Program-made: the position numbers and the translations under genes
The notes under the pieces: model-generated
The model's database searches: none
What the model saw: only the letters and a program-made list of their open reading frames with translations
Told to the model about the DNA's origin: nothing
NCBI GenBank assembly: GCA_021647375.1
Contig: JAKIUV010000115.1
Span: forward strand, 1 to 5,944
Length of the DNA stretch: 5,944 bases
Reading direction: 5' to 3'
Source: Robiginitomaculum sp.
GTDB taxonomy: Bacteria; Pseudomonadota; Alphaproteobacteria; Caulobacterales; Maricaulaceae
Part shown: in pieces, positions 1 to 5,233 of the stretch
Layout of the letters: each line of letters starts with the position of its first letter
Numbering within the stretch: the first letter of the stretch is position 1

Positions 1-367
1 CCAAATCAACGGGCTTGGCTTCCGCCCCGCCTTTACGCAAAATCTCGCGGCCATAGCGATCGAGGATGACAATTTGGAGTGTGGTTTTCGGCGCCCATAG
101 CGGCGAAGTATCGGGCATATCAAGCGCCGCATAGCCAAACCAGCCAACTACAAATAAAGTGGTAAGCCCGCCCGGCAAACCAACGCCCCACAAAGTCCAC
201 ACCAACCATTTTGGTTTTTTCTTTTTGGACTTTTTAGGGCGGAGTTTTCGCGAGAGTACACGTCGATAAAACGGCACCTGCTTTTCACGCACAGGCGCAA
301 CAGGTTGCAAAATCTCATCCATTTCAACGGGCGCTTCAAGTATATCTGTGGTTTGATCTGTGCTCAC
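1..367 (-). CDS. Class A penicillin-binding protein (PBP1A-type), N-terminal fragment
   Basis: This is the first ~122 codons of a bifunctional peptidoglycan glycosyltransferase/transpeptidase; the catalytic domains lie beyond the left edge. Visible parts, in order: an acidic cytoplasmic tail (residues 1-25), a strongly basic stretch rich in K and R (about 35-53), one membrane anchor starting at KWLVW (about 54-80), then the periplasmic start with LDMPDTSPLW (82-91) and ILDRYGREIL (101-110). The D-x-P-D-T-S-x-L-W plus LDRxGR pattern is what I know from alphaproteobacterial PBP1A-like proteins just before the glycosyltransferase domain. The start is GTG at 367-365: an in-frame TAG lies three codons upstream, and only a weak purine stretch precedes the start. 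The alternative is ATG at 322-320 (residue 16), also without a clear ribosome binding site. A CtrA-like box lies 49 bases upstream. The family call is fairly sure; the exact paralogue is not. Confidence 0.82.
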   Translation of the reverse strand, partial: MSTDQTTDILEAPVEMDEILQPVAPVREKQVPFYRRVLSRKLRPKKSKKKKPKWLVWTLWGVGLPGGLTTLFVVGWFGYAALDMPDTSPLWAPKTTLQIVILDRYGREILRKGGAEAKPVDL

Positions 368-572
368 GACAAGTACCTAGAAAAATTAGTCTTTTCCAAT
401 TATCAAGCACAGGCCTTAAGCTATTGTTAAGTAATATGCGTCGCTGTGGTAAAATACGGAGTATTAAATTATAGATTTATGGAGGGTTTATTGGCGTATG
501 GGCAAAAATTAAAACTGTATATCTGATTTGCGTAATAATATGCTTCAACAAATAGCTTGAATATGATGCTTC
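368..572. other. AT-rich intergenic region upstream of the PBP gene
   Basis: This 205-base gap separates the stop of the zinc-finger gene from the start of the PBP gene, both on the minus strand, so it should hold the PBP promoter. It contains a CtrA-like box at 416-430 and a perfect TATAAT on the minus strand at 468-473, for which I found no good -35 partner. It also has a short inverted repeat AATAC-GGA-GTATT at 453-465. No convincing gene is seen, only a 15-codon open frame at 479-526 on the plus strand. No rho-independent terminator is evident after the zinc-finger gene, so some read-through into the PBP gene is possible. Confidence 0.6.
416..430. promoter_or_regulatory. CtrA-like binding site (TTAA-N7-TTAA)
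   Basis: The sequence TTAA GCTATTG TTAA matches exactly the two half-sites and the 7-base spacing of the box bound by the alphaproteobacterial cell-cycle regulator CtrA. The extra C often seen after the second half-site is absent on both strands (G is found). It lies 49-63 bases upstream of the PBP start codon, inside a noncoding region, and I saw no other TTAA-N7-TTAA in the window. Binding is inferred from motif and position only. Confidence 0.5.
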
Positions 573-749
573 TCAAGATTTAATAGCAAACCGTTTGCCG
601 CAGTATTTGCAACTGACTTCATCTGCTTGCCCCATGTCCATAAAGACTTTGGGGTGACCATCAGCCCCGCCGCCGCCGTCGCAGGAGACGCTGTGCGTGT
701 TGACCATTACAGTTTCCGGTTCACGAATTGTTGTTGCGTTTTTGGTCAT
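573..749 (-). CDS. Small CHCC-type zinc-finger domain protein
   Basis: This is a 58-residue protein, a normal size for the short bacterial zinc-finger proteins related to the C-terminal zinc domain of mitochondrial complex I subunit NDUFS6. The likely ligands are C23 (VSCDGGGG), H32 (DGHPKVF), C47 and C50 (VSCKYCGKRF), giving the C-x8-H-xn-C-x2-C order of the Zf-CHCC family. The GGGG-x2-GHPKV and C-x2-CG-x-RF segments are the family core. The start at ATG 749-747 has a good ribosome binding site (GGAG, then CGACT before ATG). The protein is soluble with no signal peptide. In bacteria the role is poorly defined; a link to respiratory complex I is by homology only. The gene is transcribed away from the ABC ATPase gene and toward the PBP gene. 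It is easily missed because of its length and because a spurious frame runs over it on the other strand. Confidence 0.88.
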   Translation of the reverse strand: MTKNATTIREPETVMVNTHSVSCDGGGGADGHPKVFMDMGQADEVSCKYCGKRFAIKS

Positions 750-789
750 AGTCGCTCCAATAGCTGTTGCGCAGTGTATGCGGAGTCCC

Positions 790-818
790 TATCTATTTCA
801 GACACACACTCACGTCAA
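790..818 (-). promoter_or_regulatory. Candidate sigma-70 promoter for the zinc-finger gene
   Basis: On the minus strand, TTGACG (818-813; five of six bases match the -35 consensus) is followed by a 17-base spacer and TAGATA (795-790; a weak -10). Transcription would begin near 783, giving a leader of about 35 bases before the ATG at 749. The -10 is poor, so this is only a candidate. Confidence 0.35.
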
Positions 819-837
819 TGCACACATGAAGCCCACT

Positions 838-1782
838 ATGACAAATTTACCGCCCGCCATCGAAATATCCGGTCTTAAGAAAACCTATAGAAAAAGCCGT
901 AAGTCCCCGGCCAAAGAAGCGCTCAAGGGCATAGACCTCGTGGTGCCGCGCGGCTCTATTTTTGGCTTGCTCGGCCCTAATGGTGCAGGCAAATCAACCA
1001 TCATCAATATTCTCGCCGGATTAGTTGTAAAATCATCTGGGAGCGCCAAAATAAATGGCTATGATATTGAGAGCCAAACCCGCCAAGCCCGGGCGTCTAT
1101 CGGGGTGGTGTTGCAAGAAATCTCCATGGATGTGTTCTTCACACCATATCAGGCTTTGGAAAACCAGGCCGGTTATTACGGTGTGCCCAAACGCGAACGC
1201 CGCACCGACGAAATACTGGAAGCCCTTGGCCTAGCCGACAAACGCGACGCCTATGTGCGGCAATTATCTGGTGGTATGAAACGCAGATTGTTGATCGCCA
1301 AGGCTCTCGTTCATACCCCGCCAGTGCTGATTTTGGACGAGCCTACTGCCGGGGTCGATATAGAACTTCGCCGTCAGCTTTGGGCGTATGTGCGCGAGTT
1401 ACACAATAACGGCACTACGGTTATTCTCACCACGCATTATCTGGAAGAGGCCGAAGCGTTGTGCGACAAGATTGCCATTATCCACAACGGCGAAATTACT
1501 GCCAATGAAGATAAAGACACTTTGATGGGGCGGCTCGACCAAAAAACTTTGGTGATAACACCGGGCGTAGAATTAACCACTACGCCCAAAACACTCAGCA
1601 ACTTCGCCAGTGAAATTCGCGCGGACGGCTCCCTGGCTATCACTTACCGCACGACCAAAACCAAAATCCCGGAACTGTTAGAGCGTATCAGCGCCGCCAA
1701 TATAACCATAGCCGACCTACGTACCGAAGAACCCGACCTAGAAGACGTATTCATGGCTTTGACCTATGATCGTGACAGTTGA
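838..1782 (+). CDS. ABC-2 type transporter ATP-binding protein (YadG-like)
   Basis: This 314-residue ATPase would power export through an ABC-2 membrane partner; the substrate is unknown. All nucleotide-binding motifs are intact: Walker A GPNGAGKST (46-54), Q-loop glutamine at about 93, signature LSGGMKRR (143-150), Walker B VLILDEPT (163-170), D-loop AGVD, and the H-loop histidine at 200 in TTHYLEEAE. The roughly 100-residue C-terminal extension ending in DLEDVFMALTY is typical of the CcmA/YadG-type subfamily. The frame is open back to 697, but that extension shows no ABC homology and overlaps the zinc-finger gene on the other strand. I chose ATG 838 because homology begins a few residues later (AIEISGLKKTY); ATG 826 is possible. 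Neither has a strong ribosome binding site. No permease gene follows: the next gene is convergent, 11 bases away, so the partner must lie elsewhere. Confidence 0.88.
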   Translation: MTNLPPAIEISGLKKTYRKSRKSPAKEALKGIDLVVPRGSIFGLLGPNGAGKSTIINILAGLVVKSSGSAKINGYDIESQTRQARASIGVVLQEISMDVFFTPYQALENQAGYYGVPKRERRTDEILEALGLADKRDAYVRQLSGGMKRRLLIAKALVHTPPVLILDEPTAGVDIELRRQLWAYVRELHNNGTTVILTTHYLEEAEALCDKIAIIHNGEITANEDKDTLMGRLDQKTLVITPGVELTTTPKTLSNFASEIRADGSLAITYRTTKTKIPELLERISAANITIADLRTEEPDLEDVFMALTYDRDS

Positions 1783-1793
1783 ACAAACAGGCT

Positions 1794-2729
1794 CTAGGCC
1801 GTCCCTGATAAATTATATCCCTTTGGCAAGCCTGCTTCGGGGATAAACCCGTACATGGGTTCACCCGGCAGAGCCTCTGTGACAATATCGCGTACTTTTA
1901 AAAGAGCGTCTAGGTCTATGCCTGTTTCAAACCCCATTGCGTCTAACATAAACACCAAGTCTTCGGTGACGATATTACCACTGGCACCCGGCGCAAATGG
2001 GCAACCGCCTATGCCGCCGAGCGACGCATCAATGGTCGTAATACCGTGGTCGAGAGCGGCAAGCACATTGGCGAGACCGAGGCCGCGCGTATTGTGCAAG
2101 TGCAGTCCGGTTAGATTTTGTTCACCGACTTCGGCTTTAACGGCTTGAACCAAGGCGATTACATGGCCGGGTGTCGCGTAGCCTGTCGTGTCAGACAAAC
2201 CAACTTCATCACAGCCCGCCTCCATTAAGGCGCTGGCCAACTCCAGAATTTTCGCTTCCGGGATTTGACCCTCAAGCGTACAGCCAAAGGCGGTAGAAAT
2301 GCCGCCTTCGAAGAACGGACGCTCGGCGGGTGGAAGCGTTTTAATCAAGGCCACGATAGCTCGCACCGCGTCCAGCATTTGAACGTGGGTGCGATTGACA
2401 TTGGCCAATGAATGGGTTTCGCTGGCAGACAAAGGAATGGTGATTTTATGAGCGCCCGCTTTGATAGCGTCCTCGGCTCCGCGCAAGTTTGGCACTAGAA
2501 CCGCGACTTTCAATCTGTCAATAGTGCGCGCATAGGCGACCAGTTCTGCGGTATCGGCCAATTGCGGCAACAATTTAGGCGGCACGAAGGACCCGACTTC
2601 AATCTCGGGTACACCGCAAGCAGCTTCAGCGTCTATCCATGCTTTCTTGGCAGCCAAGGGCATGATACGCTTGATACTTTGTAGGCCATCGCGCGGGCCA
2701 ACCTCGCTGATTTCTATAAAATTACTCAT
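1794..2729 (-). CDS. Hydroxymethylglutaryl-CoA lyase
   Basis: This 311-residue cytosolic TIM-barrel lyase should cleave 3-hydroxy-3-methylglutaryl-CoA to acetoacetate and acetyl-CoA, the last step of leucine breakdown. The known active-site residues are present. EVGPRDGLQ gives R13 and metal ligand D14. IEVGSFVPPK gives E44. LHLHN gives metal ligands H210 and H212. The signature GGCPFAPGASGN carries the catalytic cysteine C243 and metal ligand N252. The length is that of the bacterial enzyme. The start ATG 2729-2727 is bounded by an in-frame TAA four codons upstream, and a later start would lose R13 and D14. No clear Shine-Dalgarno sequence precedes it. It lies 34 bases downstream of the GntR-type regulator gene, so the two are probably cotranscribed. 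No other leucine-degradation gene is visible. A related lyase acting on a larger homologue of the substrate cannot be excluded from sequence alone. Confidence 0.9.
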   Translation of the reverse strand: MSNFIEISEVGPRDGLQSIKRIMPLAAKKAWIDAEAACGVPEIEVGSFVPPKLLPQLADTAELVAYARTIDRLKVAVLVPNLRGAEDAIKAGAHKITIPLSASETHSLANVNRTHVQMLDAVRAIVALIKTLPPAERPFFEGGISTAFGCTLEGQIPEAKILELASALMEAGCDEVGLSDTTGYATPGHVIALVQAVKAEVGEQNLTGLHLHNTRGLGLANVLAALDHGITTIDASLGGIGGCPFAPGASGNIVTEDLVFMLDAMGFETGIDLDALLKVRDIVTEALPGEPMYGFIPEAGLPKGYNLSGTA

Positions 2730-2733
2730 TACT

Positions 2734-2774
2734 GATTATTTCATGTTCTTTACTTCATATGCTTTACTTCATAT
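2734..2774. repeat. Short tandem repeat (period 14) at the regulator-lyase junction
   Basis: CTTTACTTCATAT occurs twice, at 2748-2760 and 2762-2774, one base apart, giving a period of 14. A degenerate third unit follows at 2734-2747 (GATTATTTCATGTT). Read on the minus strand, the first unit encodes the last residues and TAA stop of the regulator; the other two occupy the spacer before the lyase ATG. It looks like a slippage duplication of the gene's 3' end. Confidence 0.7.
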
Positions 2775-3576
2775 TCATGGCCCAAAAATTACCGCCATCG
2801 CCGCCGTCTTGCATGCGCGATAATTCCATATTGATCCGGTACAGACCTGGCCAGTAATAAATAATGATATATTCCACAGGGCGGTCAGTTTCATCGTAAA
2901 CAATCCGCGATACTTTCAAAAGCGGTGAGCCGATACCAATATTTAGCGCCGGGCCGGTAGTGCCGTCCGCCAGCGTCGCCGTGACCGTTTGGCGTGCGCG
3001 CGCAATGTTAATGCCAGCCTTTTCTATCATGGCCAATATGGGCTGTTGTTTGAGATCGGTTTTGCTGAACGACCGACCAATGTCTTCAGGCACATAGGTG
3101 ATGACATAAGAAAACGGCGTATCGTCTTTATGGCGGGTGCGCACCGCATGCTGTACTTTTGCATCTGGCGCTAGTTTTAGCGCATCCGTCACATGGGGTG
3201 CGGCAGTCACATAATCAAATTCCAAAATATGGACTTTAGTTTCTTGGACAATATTAAGCATGTCCCCCAGCAACCCGTCCATATTTCCAAGGGACGAGGA
3301 GACGGGCGCTGTGAATGTCACCATGGTGCCACGCCCTCTTTGCCGTGAAACCAGACCCTCTTTGGCCAGTTCGTCCAGCGCCCGCTTCACTGTAATGCGC
3401 GAGACATTAAAGGTTTGCTCAAGTTGTTTTTCAGTCGGGATAAGCCCCCCATTGGGATAATTCCCCGATAGTATTTTATCACGGATCAGCACATATATCT
3501 GGTAATAAAGGGGCGTGCGCAGCTTTTCGTCAATGGCCATTTGAAAGCTGTTCGCATCCGGTGTAATGTTCGCCAT
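2764..3576 (-). CDS. GntR-family transcriptional regulator, HutC/UTRA subfamily
   Basis: This 270-residue predicted DNA-binding regulator has an N-terminal winged helix-turn-helix at about 20-88. It starts at LYYQIYVLIRDKI and includes the recognition region PTEKQLEQTFNVSRITVKRAL (47-67) and the wing RQRGRGTMV (78-86). An effector-binding UTRA domain covers about 100-252, with its late core PLLKVSRIVYD and RPVEYIIIYY (218-241). The size is normal apart from a glycine-rich tail. The start at ATG 3576 is well supported by AAGGA five bases upstream. It lies 34 bases before the HMG-CoA lyase gene on the same strand, so the pair is probably one operon and the protein may respond to a metabolite of that pathway, which is inference. 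It is divergent from the FNR-type gene, and the inverted repeat in the shared 81-base spacer is a possible operator for autoregulation. Confidence 0.88.
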   Translation of the reverse strand: MANITPDANSFQMAIDEKLRTPLYYQIYVLIRDKILSGNYPNGGLIPTEKQLEQTFNVSRITVKRALDELAKEGLVSRQRGRGTMVTFTAPVSSSLGNMDGLLGDMLNIVQETKVHILEFDYVTAAPHVTDALKLAPDAKVQHAVRTRHKDDTPFSYVITYVPEDIGRSFSKTDLKQQPILAMIEKAGINIARARQTVTATLADGTTGPALNIGIGSPLLKVSRIVYDETDRPVEYIIIYYWPGLYRINMELSRMQDGGDGGNFWAMNMK

Positions 3577-3622
3577 GAATTTCCTTTTGGGTTTCCCATC
3601 CGGTTAAGTGAATAACATATAT

Positions 3623-3641
3623 TGATATATCCTTTATATCA
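3623..3641. promoter_or_regulatory. Perfect inverted repeat between divergent regulator genes; candidate operator
   Basis: TGATATA-TCCTT-TATATCA has 7-bp arms with a 5-base spacer. It lies 16 bases upstream of the FNR-type start codon and 46 bases upstream of the GntR start codon. Symmetry and spacing suit a dimeric regulator. It does not have FNR spacing (TTGAT-N4-ATCAA), although its left arm is preceded by T and so contains TTGAT. On the minus strand it falls between a possible -35 (TTGTCT, 3653-3648) and -10 (TATCAA), so a bound protein would block that promoter. Its A/T richness makes chance symmetry possible. Confidence 0.4.
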
Positions 3642-3657
3642 TATAGACAAGAGGATT

Positions 3658-4371
3658 ATGACCACTCAATGCACACAATGTCAGGCCAGAAATAGCCCAC
3701 TCTGTTCTGTTTTTACAGATACAGAGATCGCCGCGTTGTTTAATTTGGCGCATGTGCGCCGCATTGAAGCGGGTGCATATTTGTTGCACGAGGAAGACCC
3801 TGTGCGACAAGTTTATAATATTTCCTCAGGCGCCTTGGCACTGGAACGGCTAGCCAGTAATGGTGCCAAGCAGATTATGGCATTTTGCTATGCGGGTGAT
3901 TTCATCGGTATTTCGTCCGGCCCCTCATATTCCGTAAGTGCGCGCGCGCTTAAATCTCTTACGGCTTGTCAGTGGCAGGAAACGGATTTACAGTCATTAT
4001 ATAAACAATACCCCAAATTGGAAACCCGTGTTCACGAAATTACTGCGCGGGTGGTCGAAGCGATTATGGATCAATTATTCGTACTGGGCAGCAAAAAATC
4101 GGTTGAAAAAATCGCATGGTTTTTGTTGTTTATAGAGACCAAACAAGCTCGGATCGACGGCGCAAGCAAAAGCTTTAACATGCCAATGACGCGTGTGGAC
4201 ATTGCCGACTATCTCGGGCTAACAGTTGAAACCGTGAGCCGAGCATTTACGCAATTAAGGATAAATAAGTTGATCAGTATCACAGACAAATGGACAATAA
4301 CAGTTGAAGATCGAAAGGCGCTTACAGCACTCGGCGGCTATGCTACACCTGCTCTGGGGCGAAAAGGATAA
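3658..4371 (+). CDS. FNR-type Crp/Fnr-family oxygen-responsive regulator
   Basis: This 237-residue transcription factor has a cyclic-nucleotide-binding-like sensor domain (about 24-115), a long dimer helix (about 116-145, ending VVEAIMDQLFVLG) and a C-terminal winged helix (about 150-220). The N-terminus carries C5, C8 and C16 (C-x2-C-x7-C), and C104 in SLTACQW sits where FNR has its fourth cluster cysteine, so all four ligands for an oxygen-labile [4Fe-4S] cluster appear present. The recognition helix LGLTVETVSRAF keeps the E-x2-S-R pattern (E191, S194, R195) that reads TTGAT half-sites. ATG 3658 was chosen because AAGAGGA immediately precedes it and the cysteines begin at residue 5; the spacing is short. 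An in-frame TTG at 3622 lies inside the upstream inverted repeat and is less likely. The gene is divergent from the GntR gene and convergent with the PepSY gene. Targets are not evident here. Confidence 0.88.
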   Translation: MTTQCTQCQARNSPLCSVFTDTEIAALFNLAHVRRIEAGAYLLHEEDPVRQVYNISSGALALERLASNGAKQIMAFCYAGDFIGISSGPSYSVSARALKSLTACQWQETDLQSLYKQYPKLETRVHEITARVVEAIMDQLFVLGSKKSVEKIAWFLLFIETKQARIDGASKSFNMPMTRVDIADYLGLTVETVSRAFTQLRINKLISITDKWTITVEDRKALTALGGYATPALGRKG

Positions 4372-4400
4372 ATGCCCCACTTATGTTTTATGCTTTCGCC
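4355..4400. repeat. Mutually exclusive stem-loop arms at the end of the FNR-type gene
   Basis: TGGGGC (4355-4360) can pair with GCCCCA (4374-4379), while the overlapping GGCGAAA (4358-4364) can pair with TTTCGCC (4394-4400). The two stems share bases and cannot form together. They lie across the stop codon (4369-4371) and in the 57-base gap between convergent genes, where a terminator would be expected. Neither stem is followed by a real T-tract on either strand, so termination activity is doubtful. Confidence 0.3.
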
Positions 4401-4428
4401 GCACACTCAATATCATACTTGGAGCCGC

Positions 4429-5196
4429 TCACTTCATCTTTATTTTTTTCGGACGCAAAAATACACGGTGTGTCACCAAGGCAACGCCGCTGAGGGCGAA
4501 TAATAAACCAGCGAAAGCGGCTAATTTTAGCCACCATAAGTTAAAGTTGTCACGCTCTTTATAATCCATAATGTGGAGCATCCACATGAAATCAAAAGTG
4601 CGCCAGAGACGGGTGCGGACATTAATGAGTTTGCCGTCCACGGGGGCAATATAAAGCCGGGTGTTCGATTTATCATCAAAGGATACCTGCCAGATGGGGA
4701 TGTCCTTGCGGAAGTCCTTGGGGACAATTTCGGTAAACAGGACCGCTTTGCTAATTTCTGCATCGCCTTTGTAATAAGAACGGGCGACACCTCTGATCTT
4801 GTCTTCGTCTAGCCCCGTCCAATATCTGGCTGGTTTGCCAGCATAGTGGACTTTGGTTTTGCCGTTATCAAATTCCCAAACCGGTGTCCCTAAAGCCGAG
4901 AGCAGGTTAATGCTTTTCAATGGTGAGATAACGCAAGCATTTCTTTGCATGGGTTTACAGTGAATGGTTTTTTGGTCGCGCAAATACAATGTGTGCGCAT
5001 CACTGAACGGCGCTGTCTGCTCCATACGCAACGGCCAAGTGTGCGCCTCGGCAATATTGTCGCCGCGCACATTGTCAATATCAAAAAAACTCATGAAAAG
5101 GCCAGAGGCAAACCACAGAATGATTTGAATCCCCAGCACCAAGCCGGCCCATTTATGCACTCGTGTTAAAGTGCGCCAAAATTTACGTCTATCCAT
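4429..5196 (-). CDS. PepSY-domain two-helix inner-membrane protein
   Basis: This 255-residue membrane protein resembles PepSY/PepSY-TM proteins. It has a basic N-terminus (MDRRKFWRTLTRVHKW), a first membrane helix at about 17-37 (AGLVLGIQIILWFASGLF), a periplasmic region of about 180 residues, a second helix at about 222-244, and a basic cytoplasmic tail (LRPKKIKMK). The stretch RLWRTFDFMWMLHIMDY then RDNFN (196-218) before the second helix is the segment I recognise from these proteins. IWQVSFDDKSNTRLYIAPVDGKL (168-190) fits a PepSY repeat with its closing D-x-G. C80 and C88 are the only periplasmic cysteines and could form a disulfide. Function is unknown; relatives are often near metal or respiratory genes. 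The ATG at 5196 has no Shine-Dalgarno sequence, but a good promoter ends seven bases upstream. It is divergent from the TauE/SafE gene and convergent with the FNR-type gene. Confidence 0.72.
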   Translation of the reverse strand: MDRRKFWRTLTRVHKWAGLVLGIQIILWFASGLFMSFFDIDNVRGDNIAEAHTWPLRMEQTAPFSDAHTLYLRDQKTIHCKPMQRNACVISPLKSINLLSALGTPVWEFDNGKTKVHYAGKPARYWTGLDEDKIRGVARSYYKGDAEISKAVLFTEIVPKDFRKDIPIWQVSFDDKSNTRLYIAPVDGKLINVRTRLWRTFDFMWMLHIMDYKERDNFNLWWLKLAAFAGLLFALSGVALVTHRVFLRPKKIKMK

Positions 5197-5203
5197 GGAT
5201 GTA

Positions 5204-5233
5204 TTTATAGGGGTAAAGTTATGGTCATGACAA
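5204..5233 (-). promoter_or_regulatory. Sigma-70-like promoter of the PepSY gene, probably giving a leaderless transcript
   Basis: On the minus strand, TTGTCA (5233-5228; five of six match) is followed by an 18-base spacer and TATAAA (5209-5204; five of six match). Only seven bases separate the -10 from the PepSY ATG at 5196, so transcription should start at or within a base or two of the start codon. That agrees with the missing ribosome binding site. The -35 lies inside the first codons of the divergent exporter gene. Confidence 0.5.
5209..5213 (+). promoter_or_regulatory. Ribosome binding site of the TauE/SafE gene
   Basis: AGGGG lies seven bases before ATG 5221 and favours this start over the internal ATG at 5227. 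It overlaps the -10 and spacer of the opposing PepSY promoter. Confidence 0.6.

Noticed and set aside
148..339. 63-codon minus-strand open frame at the left edge
   Set aside because: It lies in a different frame of the PBP gene, whose own frame carries the recognisable anchor and motifs.
453..465. Inverted repeat AATAC-GGA-GTATT as an operator or terminator
   Set aside because: The arms are only 5 bp with a 3-base loop in AT-rich DNA, too weak to support a function.
479..526. 15-codon open frame starting at an ATG that overlaps a GGAGGG tract
   Set aside because: The purine tract lies within the frame rather than upstream, the peptide is not recognisable, and the region is a minus-strand promoter region.
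697..837. N-terminal extension of the ABC ATPase from ATG 697 or 778
   Set aside because: No ABC homology, overlap with the zinc-finger gene on the other strand, and the resulting protein would be longer than the family norm.
627..878. 83-codon plus-strand open frame over the zinc-finger gene
   Set aside because: It is antisense to a recognised protein and then runs out of frame into the ABC gene; its sequence shows no domain.
3622..3657. TTG start for the FNR-type regulator at 3622
   Set aside because: It lies at the edge of the inverted repeat and has no ribosome binding site, while ATG 3658 follows AAGAGGA.
4270..4283. Near-perfect FNR box, TTGAT-CAGT-ATCAC (nine of ten bases)
   Set aside because: It lies deep in the 3' coding part of the FNR-type gene, far from any start on either strand, and encodes conserved protein sequence; likely coincidental.
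4304..4564. 86-codon plus-strand open frame across the FNR-type gene end and the PepSY gene
   Set aside because: It is a shadow of two recognised genes with no ribosome binding site or domain.
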